Shown here piece by piece: positions 8,813-18,000 of a stretch of 41,967 nucleotides of DNA. Numbering within the stretch: position 1 is the stretch's first letter; every line of letters starts with the position of its first letter. Made by a program: the position numbers and the translations under genes. The DNA is from Candidatus Cloacimonadota bacterium (GTDB lineage: Bacteria > Cloacimonadota > Cloacimonadia > Cloacimonadales > TCS61), in contig JABGOP010000012.1 in the NCBI GenBank assembly GCA_018645365.1, forward strand, positions 1-41,967. Direction: 5' to 3'. The notes below the pieces were generated by a model, which had not been told where the DNA came from, ran no database searches, and was given only the letters and a program-made list of their open reading frames with translations.

Positions 8813-10102
8813 TTAATATTTATTCCCTATTTTAGAGATAATGAATGGTGTTTTTCCACCCATGTTTTTTTCTAATTGAGTAACCATTTCAAAATCTATT
8901 TTCATTTTATTTCCTATTCGTTTTCGTAAATCTGCTTCCAACTTTTTTTCAGAAATTTCATTGTAAAATTTATCAATTACAAGTTTTATTACAAGGTGGT
9001 TTTTGCTATCCTGAATACATTGTGACACAATTACACCTTTTGCATTATCAATTGAATGTGACATTACAGCACCAAGAATTTTGCCAGCTGGAGTTTCAAT
9101 ATAATCGCATTGTTTACCGACAATTTCTTTCACAATTCTGAAATTTCTTTTACAATTACATTTAGATTTTTCCATCTCTACTTGATCACCAATTTTATAG
9201 CGAATAAGTGGCATCGAATAGTTGTAAAAACTTGTTCCAATTAAAGTTCCATTATCAGAATAATTGTCATTTTTATCCAAAATTTCAGTATATCCAAAAT
9301 CTTCGATAATGTGTAAGTTACCATTTTCACATTCAGATATCATCGCACTGCATTCGTGCATTGAAAAAAAGTTATAAATTTTGGTTTGATAATATTTTTC
9401 TAACAACAATCGCCGTTTTAGTGAAAGTGTCTCGCCGTAAGTAATAATTGTTTTTGGTGAATGAATCGAAATATTTTTTTCAGTGGCAAATTTAGCAATC
9501 ATTGTAATGTCAAAAGGAAAACCAATAATTATTTTTGGTTTGAATTTTAGCATTTTTTTTGCAATATTAATGCACGATTTTTTTGTGAGCCGATTGGAAT
9601 CAAAACGAAAAACATTATAAATGTAGTTGTAAGAAAAATCTTTTTTAGCGTAGTAACTTTGTACAATAAGAGCTTTTTTCCGAATGGATTAATTTGCCCA
9701 ATTAAAACTGCGTAGAAGAGCTGCAATTTTATTTGCTTGCACGGCATCACTAAGCACAAAATGGAGTGGGGTACCTGTGGAACCGCTCGTAGAATCCCAA
9801 GTTATTCCATATTTTTTAGCATTATCTGCGATAAATAATTCTTTGTTTTTTCGAATAGTTTCTTTTTCTAAGATGGGAATTTTATGTAAATCTTCCCTAC
9901 CTTTAAATTTATCTACATTTAGTTTAATCTCAGCGAATAATTGTCGATAATAGGGTACATTTTTAGATGCGTGTTTGATGAGTTTGATGAGTTGTTTGTC
10001 TTGGAATTTCTCAATTTTTTGTTTACTCCAATACTGACTATTTTTATAGAAAAAATAGCGAATGAATACTTTGAAAGGTAATTTAAATATTGACTTTTCC
10101 AA
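8813..10102 (-). pseudogene. CapK/PaaK-like adenylate-forming ligase with an in-frame stop
   Basis: Two same-frame segments, 9689-10102 (137 residues) and 8813-9688, together make a 429-codon CapK/phenylacetate-CoA-ligase-like enzyme. The N-terminal part holds the ATP loop DSTSGSTGTPLHF and ends LLRSFNWAN. A TAA at 9689-9691 interrupts it, and the same frame resumes SIRKKALIVQSYYAKK and continues through IAKKMLKFKPKIIIGFPFD, SMHECSAM, LIRYKIGDQ and the C-terminal domain. No frame change is needed, so one nonsense substitution (or one base error) explains the break. The start appears to be TTG at 10102, with no close ribosome site. CapK-type proteins occur in capsule clusters, and PaaK relatives activate aryl or acyl carboxylates. 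The downstream segment might still be expressed from the ATG at 9553. Confidence 0.85.
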
Positions 10103-10229
10103 TTTTATTTCTGTTTTCTCCCCATTTTTCGATTAATGTGGCTCTTTCCAAAATATTTCGTGCATTTTTTAATAATGGTGGCCCAATGAAAGTATCATCT
10201 ATAACCGCAACAGTTCTTCCTTCTTTTTT
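10083..10229 (-). other. Displaced C-terminus of the CitE-like gene after a homopolymer frameshift
   Basis: Just before the lyase stop is a run of six A on the coding strand (10224-10229). Adding one A restores the frame as LAKKEGRTVAVIDDTFIGPP and on through LLKNARNILERA to a TAA at 10083-10085. The order VIDDxFIGPPxxxxAR is what CitE-like proteins show near their C-terminus (D-G-K-M-I-D-x-P-x-x-x-x-A). The repaired protein would have about 303 residues and would overlap the next gene's start by 20 nt. Confidence 0.8.
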
Positions 10230-10993
10230 GCTAATTCTGATAAATAAATTATTTTTTTTGAGTTTGTGATTTCTTCTTGAGATGGTGAAAATGCAGCGTG
10301 TACAAGTTCAATTTCTTTTGGATGCAAGCACAACATCCCTTCAAATCCAAGTTTTTTCACAAAGATAAGATTTTTTTCCAAATCATCTAAGTCGTGAACG
10401 TCAATGTGAGTTGTATCTATTGGAATAACGCCCACAGCTCGTGCTGCCAGTGCAATTAATGCACGTGGAATCAACAAGCTTTCTCTATTTTTGTCATTTA
10501 TACCGTGCAAGTCTGTGATGAAATCTTCACAGCCGAAAGCAATGCCGATGACACGCGAGGTTACAGTGCATATTTCTAATGCATTCAGAACTGCGGCTGC
10601 AGTTTCAATCAATGGAATAATAGCAAATTTTCCTATTTTGAATCCTTTTTGCTTTTCATATTTCGTTAATAGATTATCAACCTTAACGATATCTTTTTTG
10701 GAATAGGATTTTGGAATAACAAAACCATCTATTTGTTTTTGCATCATTGCGGAAATATCTTTTTCCTGAAAACCACTCTCCAATTCATTAATTCTAACAA
10801 ATTTGTGAAATTTTTCAAAAAGTCCAATGTGCTGATTAATTAAATCTCTCGCAATTTGTTTGTTTGCAGGAATAATGGAATCTTCCAAATCGAAAATTAT
10901 TGCATCCGCATTTTTCTGAGAAGCACTAAATATAAGCTTTTCTTTGTCACCAGGAACGAAGAGTAAACTGCGTAATATTATTTTTTCTTTCAT
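10199..10993 (-). CDS. HpcH/HpaI/CitE-family acyl-CoA lyase, 3' end frameshifted
   Basis: As read, a 264-residue TIM-barrel lyase: LRSLLFVPGDKEKLI, DAIIFDLEDSI, VRINELESG, FAIIPLIETAAAVLNA, GIAFGCEDFITDLHG and MLCLHPKEIE are all CitE-superfamily blocks that bind metal and acyl-CoA. Relatives cleave or form malyl-CoA-type 3-hydroxyacyl-CoAs. It overlaps the MaoC gene by 4 nt, a pairing also known in mesaconyl-CoA/methylmalyl-CoA routes and in actinobacterial citE-maoC operons. The C-terminal helix region expected in the family is missing from this frame but continues intact in another frame (10083-10227), so the present stop is probably artefactual or mutational. Confidence 0.85.
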   Translation of the reverse strand: MKEKIILRSLLFVPGDKEKLIFSASQKNADAIIFDLEDSIIPANKQIARDLINQHIGLFEKFHKFVRINELESGFQEKDISAMMQKQIDGFVIPKSYSKKDIVKVDNLLTKYEKQKGFKIGKFAIIPLIETAAAVLNALEICTVTSRVIGIAFGCEDFITDLHGINDKNRESLLIPRALIALAARAVGVIPIDTTHIDVHDLDDLEKNLIFVKKLGFEGMLCLHPKEIELVHAAFSPSQEEITNSKKIIYLSELAKKKEELLRL

Positions 10994-11439
10994 TTTTTCC
11001 TCGGAATCAGCACATGTCGGCGTAAAGATAAAACTTTTTCACCGTGCTGGTTAAACGCTCTTGTTTCAACATAAATAATGCCTCTATCATCTTTTGAAGT
11101 AGATTCACGGATTTTCAAAATTTCAGTTTCAGCAGAGATTGTATCGCCAATAAAAACTGGTAAATGATGGATGATATTTTCGTAAGAAAGATTGGCGATT
11201 GCTTTACCACTAATATCTGACACGCTCAATCCAACGGCAAGAGATGCTGTAAATGTCCCCACAACAACGCATTTGCCAAAAATCGTATTTTGAGCATAAT
11301 CATCGTTGGTATGAAGTGGATGCTCATTCATCGTAAGTTGGCAAAAATCGGCATTTGCTTTGGCTGTGATTTTTTTCTTTGCTTTGTGTTGAAAAATTTG
11401 TCCTAAAATAAATTCATCAAAAAATCTACCAAATCCCAT
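10990..11439 (-). CDS. MaoC-family (R)-hydratase
   Basis: A 149-residue single hot-dog protein expected to hydrate an enoyl-CoA-type substrate. It shows FCQLTMNEHPLH with the catalytic histidine, then a fungal/bacterial MaoC-like FGKCVVVGTF, NLSYENIIHHLPVFIGDTI and a C-terminal RRHVLIPRK. The strict T-G-D-x-N-P-[LIV]-H motif reads T-M-N-E-H-P-L-H; many MaoC proteins paired with CitE-like lyases are similarly relaxed. The start has AGGA upstream, and the gene lies 10 nt after the protease stop. With the downstream lyase it could interconvert an unsaturated, hydroxylated or cleaved dicarboxylic acyl-CoA; the substrate is unknown. Confidence 0.87.
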   Translation of the reverse strand: MGFGRFFDEFILGQIFQHKAKKKITAKANADFCQLTMNEHPLHTNDDYAQNTIFGKCVVVGTFTASLAVGLSVSDISGKAIANLSYENIIHHLPVFIGDTISAETEILKIRESTSKDDRGIIYVETRAFNQHGEKVLSLRRHVLIPRKK

Positions 11440-11449
11440 ATCATTATCC

Positions 11450-14068
11450 TTATTTCATCAAAATCATTTTTCGTGTATCAGCAACTTTACCATCAACAAC
11501 CAATTTATAGAAGTAGATACCCGAAGGTGAATTTTCTGCGTTCCAAATAATTTCTTGATTTGGTGTAGTGGGAAGAGTTTTTACCAGTTGCCCTTTCAAA
11601 TTATAAATTTCAATCTGAGCTTGTCCGTTTTGTTCGTTATTAAGAGAAAATGAAATAGTCGTAGCTAAATTAAAAGGATTTGGATAATTATGTAATTTAT
11701 GATTCGCAATTTCTAATTCAGCATCATCATTTGAAGCTGGTGCATAGTTTAAAATCACATTTTCCAATTCCACATTTTCACTTTGATTTACATTTTCATC
11801 TAGCAAAATTGCAGTTTCATAATCAATTAATGAAAATTCCACACTATAAATGCCTGGCTTTACAAATAAAATAAAATTTCCATTTACATCGGGGCGTGCC
11901 GAAAAATGGTCAGCTTTCACAACTGTGTTCTCTATTTCTCCATCTCCCCCATTTAGTTGAAGATTACCGTTTAATACCCCATAATTTTGTGAAATGGAAA
12001 CGGCTTCGATACAAAAATTATAATTGAAATTATCGGCATTCAAGTTTATCCAAGTTGTGGTTCGTAAAAATGCACCTTTATCGATAACACGCGGTCCCGC
12101 ATCGTGAAATGCCAAATCAGCGGTATCAGAATTTATCCGATATCCAACATAATATTCTTTGCCACTTTCGATTTGAATAAAATTATCAAAATCTACTTCG
12201 ACCCATTCTTCGGCAGAATAATTTTCTACAAATTTTTCCGAAAGCAAATTATTGCTTTCCCAAATTTGTGCGGTAATCTCACCTTCATTTGAATTCATTG
12301 GTGCTTTAAAACGCATTTTGGAAAAAAGATCACCTTCGGCGAATTCTGCATCTGTCAATTTAATGGCACAAGTCAAAGTGTAATTTGTGATGAGAGAATA
12401 AGTACCATCTTCTGATTTTGCATATGAAAGTGCTAAATCAGCTGGGTAATTTTCCATCTCAAAATCAACGGTCATATTTTGTGAATCAATCGTCACTGAT
12501 TTTGTTTCAAAATAATTTTCCCAACTTGCAGTAGCAAGATAATTACCCGGTAAAATATCCGCAATGGCATAATATCCATTTTCATTTGCTGTGCCACTAT
12601 ATTTTAATTCATCATCTTGGTAGAAAGCAATATTGGCACCGAAAAGTTCAATTGGTGCATCAACACTTCCAGTAACTTCATCAAATTCCGTTAAATTTAT
12701 TTGAACAAAATTGTTGCTTTCGCTGATATAAATTTCTTGAGTTTGGAAATAAATTCTATCATTTTTAAAAGCAGTAACTGTATAAAGACCTTCCATTATT
12801 GCTGGAATTTCAAAATTTCCATTCGTATTTTCCACATAGATTTCAGCATAGTTATCACCTTCAAATTTGATGTAGGTTCCAAGCGGAGATGTTCCGTTAA
12901 CTGCAACATTTCCATAAAGATGAAGCGGTGCTGCCCCACCTTCAATATTCATTACCCCACCACTTACAATGCTGTAATTTGAGGGCATTCCTTCCGGTAA
13001 AAGATACCAACAACTGCTATTTGAAGTACCCCAACCATAGTTGAGATGGTAGTAATCATCAGTGTTATATCCATCACAAATAATAGCGTGTCCATTTTGC
13101 CAGCCTGATGTATAAATGGAAATTTCAGCAGGTTGCATATTCATCATATTGGCACTCAATCTTTCGTAAAAATCCCAACCTTCATTATCATAATGTGTGG
13201 CAGATTCAAAATCAAATTTATTTTGAAGAGCATCAGCCACCATCGCAGTCCACGCACCAGAACCTTCTGAACTATACATCATTTCCACTGAAACACCACA
13301 CGCAAAAGAGAGTGCTGCTTTATTGGTGCCAGAAAGTTCAATTCCATTTTCATAATGGTCTGCGACATCATTCAGAAGCACATTCAATTCAGGAAATGGT
13401 GGGTAGTCGCGTTCTTCATAATCGTTATCTATGTGCATTTCCCCAGACCAACCACCATAATAATCGTCTGAATTGTCAAAAGAAACATCACCGACAAATT
13501 CGTGATAATCGATTATCATCGCCATCGCGGTAGCTACACAGCCAACAACAGAGCGCTCACCACTATCATCAAGTGGGCAAAATTGATTGTAAACGCCAGA
13601 TTGCCCCCAACGTGTTTCGACCCAGCCGTCTGTAGCTGTTGAACCAGCTGTTGGCCATTGCTGAAAAGGTCTGTCAAAATTAATTTGGTTTGATAAATAT
13701 TGTTGCCAGATTTCACGATTTTTTTCTTTTTGCGATAAAGGTAAGTGTTCTAAACGAAGCTGAATATCATCGTTTAACATTTTTATCAAAATATTTTTTT
13801 CACGATCATTTTGATACCATTTATTCTTGAAAGAATACGCTAAAATCGGAAAAACATCATTATCTTTACTCACCGCCACAAAACCAGTTGGTTTCAGTTG
13901 GAATACATAAGTATTTTCCAATTCAAAATAACTTTCGATATTTTTTGAAAATGTTTTTGAATTTAGAAAATTTTCAACTATCTTTTGAGCAGTCACAAAA
14001 TTTTGTGAAACTGCAAATAAACTGCCACAAAGCACTACCATCAAAACTATTATTAGTTTTTTTTTCAT
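11450..14068 (-). CDS. Secreted C10-family (streptopain-like) cysteine protease
   Basis: An 872-residue exported protease. Residues 1-20 are a signal peptide, and about 20-145 form a SpeB-like prodomain. The catalytic domain spans about 148-385 with nucleophile C177 in SVVGCVATAMAM, H327 in NGHAIICDGY and NYGWG at 343-347. Two carboxypeptidase-regulatory-like (Cna-B type) beta domains follow (about 385-540), then a jelly-roll-like region and another regulatory-like segment (about 690-760). The C-terminus (NYPNPFNLATTISFSL to TRKMILMK) is a type-A sorting domain. The start has GAGGAT upstream, and 106 nt separate it from the previous gene. It probably begins the glycan operon and acts at the cell surface or outside. 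Confidence 0.93.
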   Translation of the reverse strand: MKKKLIIVLMVVLCGSLFAVSQNFVTAQKIVENFLNSKTFSKNIESYFELENTYVFQLKPTGFVAVSKDNDVFPILAYSFKNKWYQNDREKNILIKMLNDDIQLRLEHLPLSQKEKNREIWQQYLSNQINFDRPFQQWPTAGSTATDGWVETRWGQSGVYNQFCPLDDSGERSVVGCVATAMAMIIDYHEFVGDVSFDNSDDYYGGWSGEMHIDNDYEERDYPPFPELNVLLNDVADHYENGIELSGTNKAALSFACGVSVEMMYSSEGSGAWTAMVADALQNKFDFESATHYDNEGWDFYERLSANMMNMQPAEISIYTSGWQNGHAIICDGYNTDDYYHLNYGWGTSNSSCWYLLPEGMPSNYSIVSGGVMNIEGGAAPLHLYGNVAVNGTSPLGTYIKFEGDNYAEIYVENTNGNFEIPAIMEGLYTVTAFKNDRIYFQTQEIYISESNNFVQINLTEFDEVTGSVDAPIELFGANIAFYQDDELKYSGTANENGYYAIADILPGNYLATASWENYFETKSVTIDSQNMTVDFEMENYPADLALSYAKSEDGTYSLITNYTLTCAIKLTDAEFAEGDLFSKMRFKAPMNSNEGEITAQIWESNNLLSEKFVENYSAEEWVEVDFDNFIQIESGKEYYVGYRINSDTADLAFHDAGPRVIDKGAFLRTTTWINLNADNFNYNFCIEAVSISQNYGVLNGNLQLNGGDGEIENTVVKADHFSARPDVNGNFILFVKPGIYSVEFSLIDYETAILLDENVNQSENVELENVILNYAPASNDDAELEIANHKLHNYPNPFNLATTISFSLNNEQNGQAQIEIYNLKGQLVKTLPTTPNQEIIWNAENSPSGIYFYKLVVDGKVADTRKMILMK

Positions 14069-14174
14069 TTTTTATCCTCGCGATTACCTCATTTTTCTTA
14101 ATTAGCATAAACGCAATTTGTGTTCCAAACAGAAAGTTATTATTATTTATTTGGGTATGTGAGCGATTAAAAAA

Positions 14175-15038
14175 TCAACTCATAAATTCTATAATCTTAT
14201 TTTTAATCTCAAATTTGTCATCTAATTGGGCGGATTGCACATCATCCATTTCACCTAAAAATAGCGTTTTAACATTTTGTTGCCAGAATAATTCTGCCAA
14301 GTCTTCACTATCTGTAATGAAAAGATGAGTTATTTTGGCAAAATTAAAAATTTCCCACAAATTTTTATCAATTTCACAATGGACATTTTCGAAATTATCA
14401 GCTTTTATTTTTTTCCCAAAAAGGTAGATATTTACTGAAAAATTTTGTTTTAAAGTTAAAATTAATTTAGCAACATTTTTTCTTTTTAAATTCTCAGAAT
14501 AGATAGAAATGTTCATTTTTTTAGGATCAGTGAACTCAATTTTTTCGACTTTTTGTTCGTCAATTTTTAAGTTACCAGAATTATATTTTAATTTAAAAAT
14601 ATCTGAAAATATTTTTAAAATTTCTAAGTTAGAAAAAGTTTTTGTAGCAAAAATCAAGTTTGAATTACCATTTACATCAATAATAATTGAGTTTATATTT
14701 TCCGTCAAATAGTCACTCAAATTAACTTTTTTGTCAAAATTAAAGATAATGTCTTTCGGCAAAATCTGACTATCTTGCGTCATAAATTTGATATTTTTTT
14801 TCAATTTTAATCTGCTAAAAAAATCAAACGAGTGGGCTGATGTAATAAAAACAATCTCTTCAAATATATTTTTCCAAACTGTGATATGAGAAATAATTGC
14901 AAAAGAATTTTTAATCCCAGGTGGCAAAAACACATACATAAATTTGGCATTCTGAAAAGTTTTATTAAAATTTTGCACATTTTGCTTAATTTTTTTTTTG
15001 AAAATATTTTTTATAATTTTCCTCATAAATTCATCCAT
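14175..15038 (-). CDS. Hypothetical protein, possibly GT9/heptosyltransferase-like
   Basis: A 287-residue lysine-, isoleucine- and phenylalanine-rich protein without a signal peptide. The layout recalls a degenerate GT9 fold: an early FLPPGIKNSFAIISHI segment, a middle SIIIDVNGNSN segment, and a late ITHLFITDSEDLAELF...VKTLFLG segment like the D-S-G-x-x-H-x-A block of heptosyltransferases but without the histidine. Starts at 15083, 15038 and 15026 are possible; I chose 15038, which is 4 nt after the kinase stop and suits translational coupling. Its pairing with the giant kinase is unexplained. Family assignment is weak; existence as a gene is likely. Confidence 0.6.
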   Translation of the reverse strand: MDEFMRKIIKNIFKKKIKQNVQNFNKTFQNAKFMYVFLPPGIKNSFAIISHITVWKNIFEEIVFITSAHSFDFFSRLKLKKNIKFMTQDSQILPKDIIFNFDKKVNLSDYLTENINSIIIDVNGNSNLIFATKTFSNLEILKIFSDIFKLKYNSGNLKIDEQKVEKIEFTDPKKMNISIYSENLKRKNVAKLILTLKQNFSVNIYLFGKKIKADNFENVHCEIDKNLWEIFNFAKITHLFITDSEDLAELFWQQNVKTLFLGEMDDVQSAQLDDKFEIKNKIIEFMS

Positions 15039-15042
15039 TATT

Positions 15043-18000
15043 TTATGATTTTGGAAGTGCCACAAAAACAATAGTGCCTTCATTTTCTTTACTATTTATC
15101 CAAATTTTACCGTTATGTAAACTGACAATTTGTTTGGCGGTAGAAAGCCCCAAACCTAATCCACTTGATCTAAATTCAATCGAACCTGAACGGTGTGAAA
15201 TGGTGTCATTTAACTCGTAAAATTTTTGAAAAACATTACCTACTTCATTTTTGGGAATACCGATTCCATTATCTTGAATATAAAAAACAACGCTTTCTTC
15301 ACCAGCAATCTCTTCTTGTTGGAAAGCGGAATAACGAACTCCCAAAATAATCGTGCCAAAATCTTTTGTGAAACGGATTGCATTCAAAATAACATTTTTT
15401 AAAACTAATTCAATAGCATTTTTATTCACAAAAATATTTTTGATTTGACTGTCAATTTCAAGAATAAATTGCATATTGCGTTGATTAGAAATTTTTCCCA
15501 TCTCGCTCTTTAAAATCGTCAAAAACTCAAACACATTTACCACATTTTTATCTATAGAATTCAGCATTTGAAATTTATTGAAGTTGATTAAATCATCGGT
15601 TATGGCATTCAATTTCGTGAGACTATTTTCCATTTCAAAAATAGTTTTTTCCGTAATTATTTTATTTTTAGAGAGAGTTCTCAGGTTGCTTTGAAGTATC
15701 GTCAATGGCGTTTTCAACTCGTGTGAGGCGATATTAATGAATTCCTGTTTTAGCGAATCAAGTGAATTTATTTCGCGATTTTTGTTATTCAATTCTTCAT
15801 ATTGGAAAGCATTTTTGAAAGCAATAGAAATCTGAATTAAAATTAACCTCATAAAATTTTGATTAATTTCTAAAACATTATTTGAATTAAGATTATCAAT
15901 GTAAATATAGCCATAAATATTTTTATCGATGGTGATGGGAGCACAATAAATTGCCAAATTGTCTTGTTGTAAATTCGTTGTGTAATTCATCTCATTTATG
16001 TCATTTTCAGCAATAAAAATAGGTTCGCCCAATCGTTGAACATCGCTCAAGACGGTTTTGTTAATGTACTTATAATCGCTCATTAAATTGTTCGATGCAT
16101 CTTGTGTAACTTTGAATTTGTAATTTTCAGATGCATCTTTTATAATTAAAAATCCACGACTACCTTTGGTAAAATCAAGTAAAAATGAAACAATTTCTTG
16201 TTCCAACTTATCAATGGTGAAAATGCTAAAAAATTTTCGCAAAACCGTTACTAATTTCGTCATTAATGCCATATCTTTATTCAAATCCTCAAACTCTGTA
16301 ATGCGCATTAATATTGAAGTTAAATGTAATCTTATGATTTTAGCAATCGCAATTTCATAATCTTGAAATGGAAACTCACCATCGTCGGCAATAATGAGAG
16401 TGCCTATTTCTGCGGATTTGATTTTCAAAGGAATGAAAAGAACATTTATTTTTTCTATTTTTCTCGTAATCGGTTTGTTAATTTCAAGACATTTTTCGAT
16501 GTATTTTTGATAACGAGCAGATAAATTTTTCTGCAAATTAAATTTCAAAAAATGATTATTTTCTGCATTAATTTTATTCAAAATAATCGTATAAAAACTT
16601 GGTGCAAACAAATTTTGAATCGTGCGATCAATAAAAAACTTCATTCTCTTTAAATTATGAAGCTTCAAAATATCGAAAAGATCCTCTTGCCAAACATTGG
16701 AATCTTGAACTTTTCGTGGTAAAATAGTCATCAGTTTAAAATATGAAGCTTGTGATATTTTATAACCCATTTTGGCAAAATATAGTTTTTTGTCTTTTGC
16801 GGGAATCCCAACTGTTACGCGTTTTATCGTTGTTTTATACATTTTAAAATATTTTTCTGCAACATCACTTAATTTTAAAAAAGAGTAAATTTGTATCAAT
16901 AAACTTTCAGCTTCCAATTCTAAAATAAAAAGTTTATTACTTATCGTAAAATCAAGAATTTTATGTAGTTTTCTAACCAAATAACGAATGTTGATTTTTT
17001 CATCAAGAAGTTGTACTTTTATTTTCTTCAAATCTAAAACTAATTGCCAATATGCAAAATTATTTTTTTTACAAATAACATCAACATTTTGACAAATTTT
17101 GTAAGATTTTCGAAAATCTTTTTCGTAGAAAGAACACTGCAAAAGACGAATGGAATTTATCACTTTTGCGTAATCACTTTTGTTTTCGACAGAATATTGA
17201 AATGCTGTCTGAATCGTGCTTTCTGCGTCATTATCATTCAATTCTAATTTCAAAAAACCGAGCATTTGATAATAAAATTCATGCTCTTTTTTTTCAAAAA
17301 AGAGGTGCTCATAATTTTTCAACATTTGTTTTATCATCAAGAAATCACCAATCTCATAAAGGTAATAAAAAAAAGTTTTGGTGAGCGGTGTGACATCTTC
17401 AATAATACCATTCAATAATTTGGGTGTGTGTGTTTTGATGAAATCAAAATAATATGCGAAATTATTAATTTTACTTTTTGCAATGGCCAAATTAATAATT
17501 ATCGATTTGTGAAATGGATTTGATTCCAATTTATTCGATAATTTCAAAGCATCATTCAAATAATGTTCTGCATCAAAAAAACGACCCAATTTTATGTAAG
17601 CTTGCCCGTGATTCAAAAGAGCTTGCACTTTCACGCGTTTGCTATTTGTCTGTTCGCAAATCGTGAGCGCTTTTTTGAAATTTTCAAATGCTTTTATGGT
17701 GTCGCCTTTCGCCAATGCAACATCGCCGATATTATTATAAATAACTCCCATTTTTTTTTTATGGTTCAAATTCATCCAAATTTTTTGCGCGAACAAAAAA
17801 TGTTTTTCAGCATTATCAAGTTGCTTTTTTTTGTGATATAAAATTGCCAAAACATTGTGTAAGGAAGCTACTCTTGATAGATACTTTGCATCATTTTGTG
17901 ATTTTATATTTGCGATAAAATCTTCAAGAACAACAATACTTTCATTTAATTTTCCCGTAAAACCTAAGTGTAAATATTTGAAGGTAATGTATTCAATTTT

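Noticed and set aside
9689-9691. Recoded stop (selenocysteine or similar) in the CapK-like gene
   Set aside because: The codon is TAA, not TGA, with no evident hairpin or family cysteine at this place; TAA is the ordinary stop of many neighbouring genes.
9547-9759. 70-residue ORF bridging the two CapK segments in another frame
   Set aside because: The true CapK frame runs through the same bases with family-like sequence once the single TAA is ignored, so this is a shadow frame.
13108-13533. 141-residue plus-strand ORF inside the C10 protease gene
   Set aside because: It lies antisense to the catalytic domain, has H/Q-rich shadow composition and no family features.
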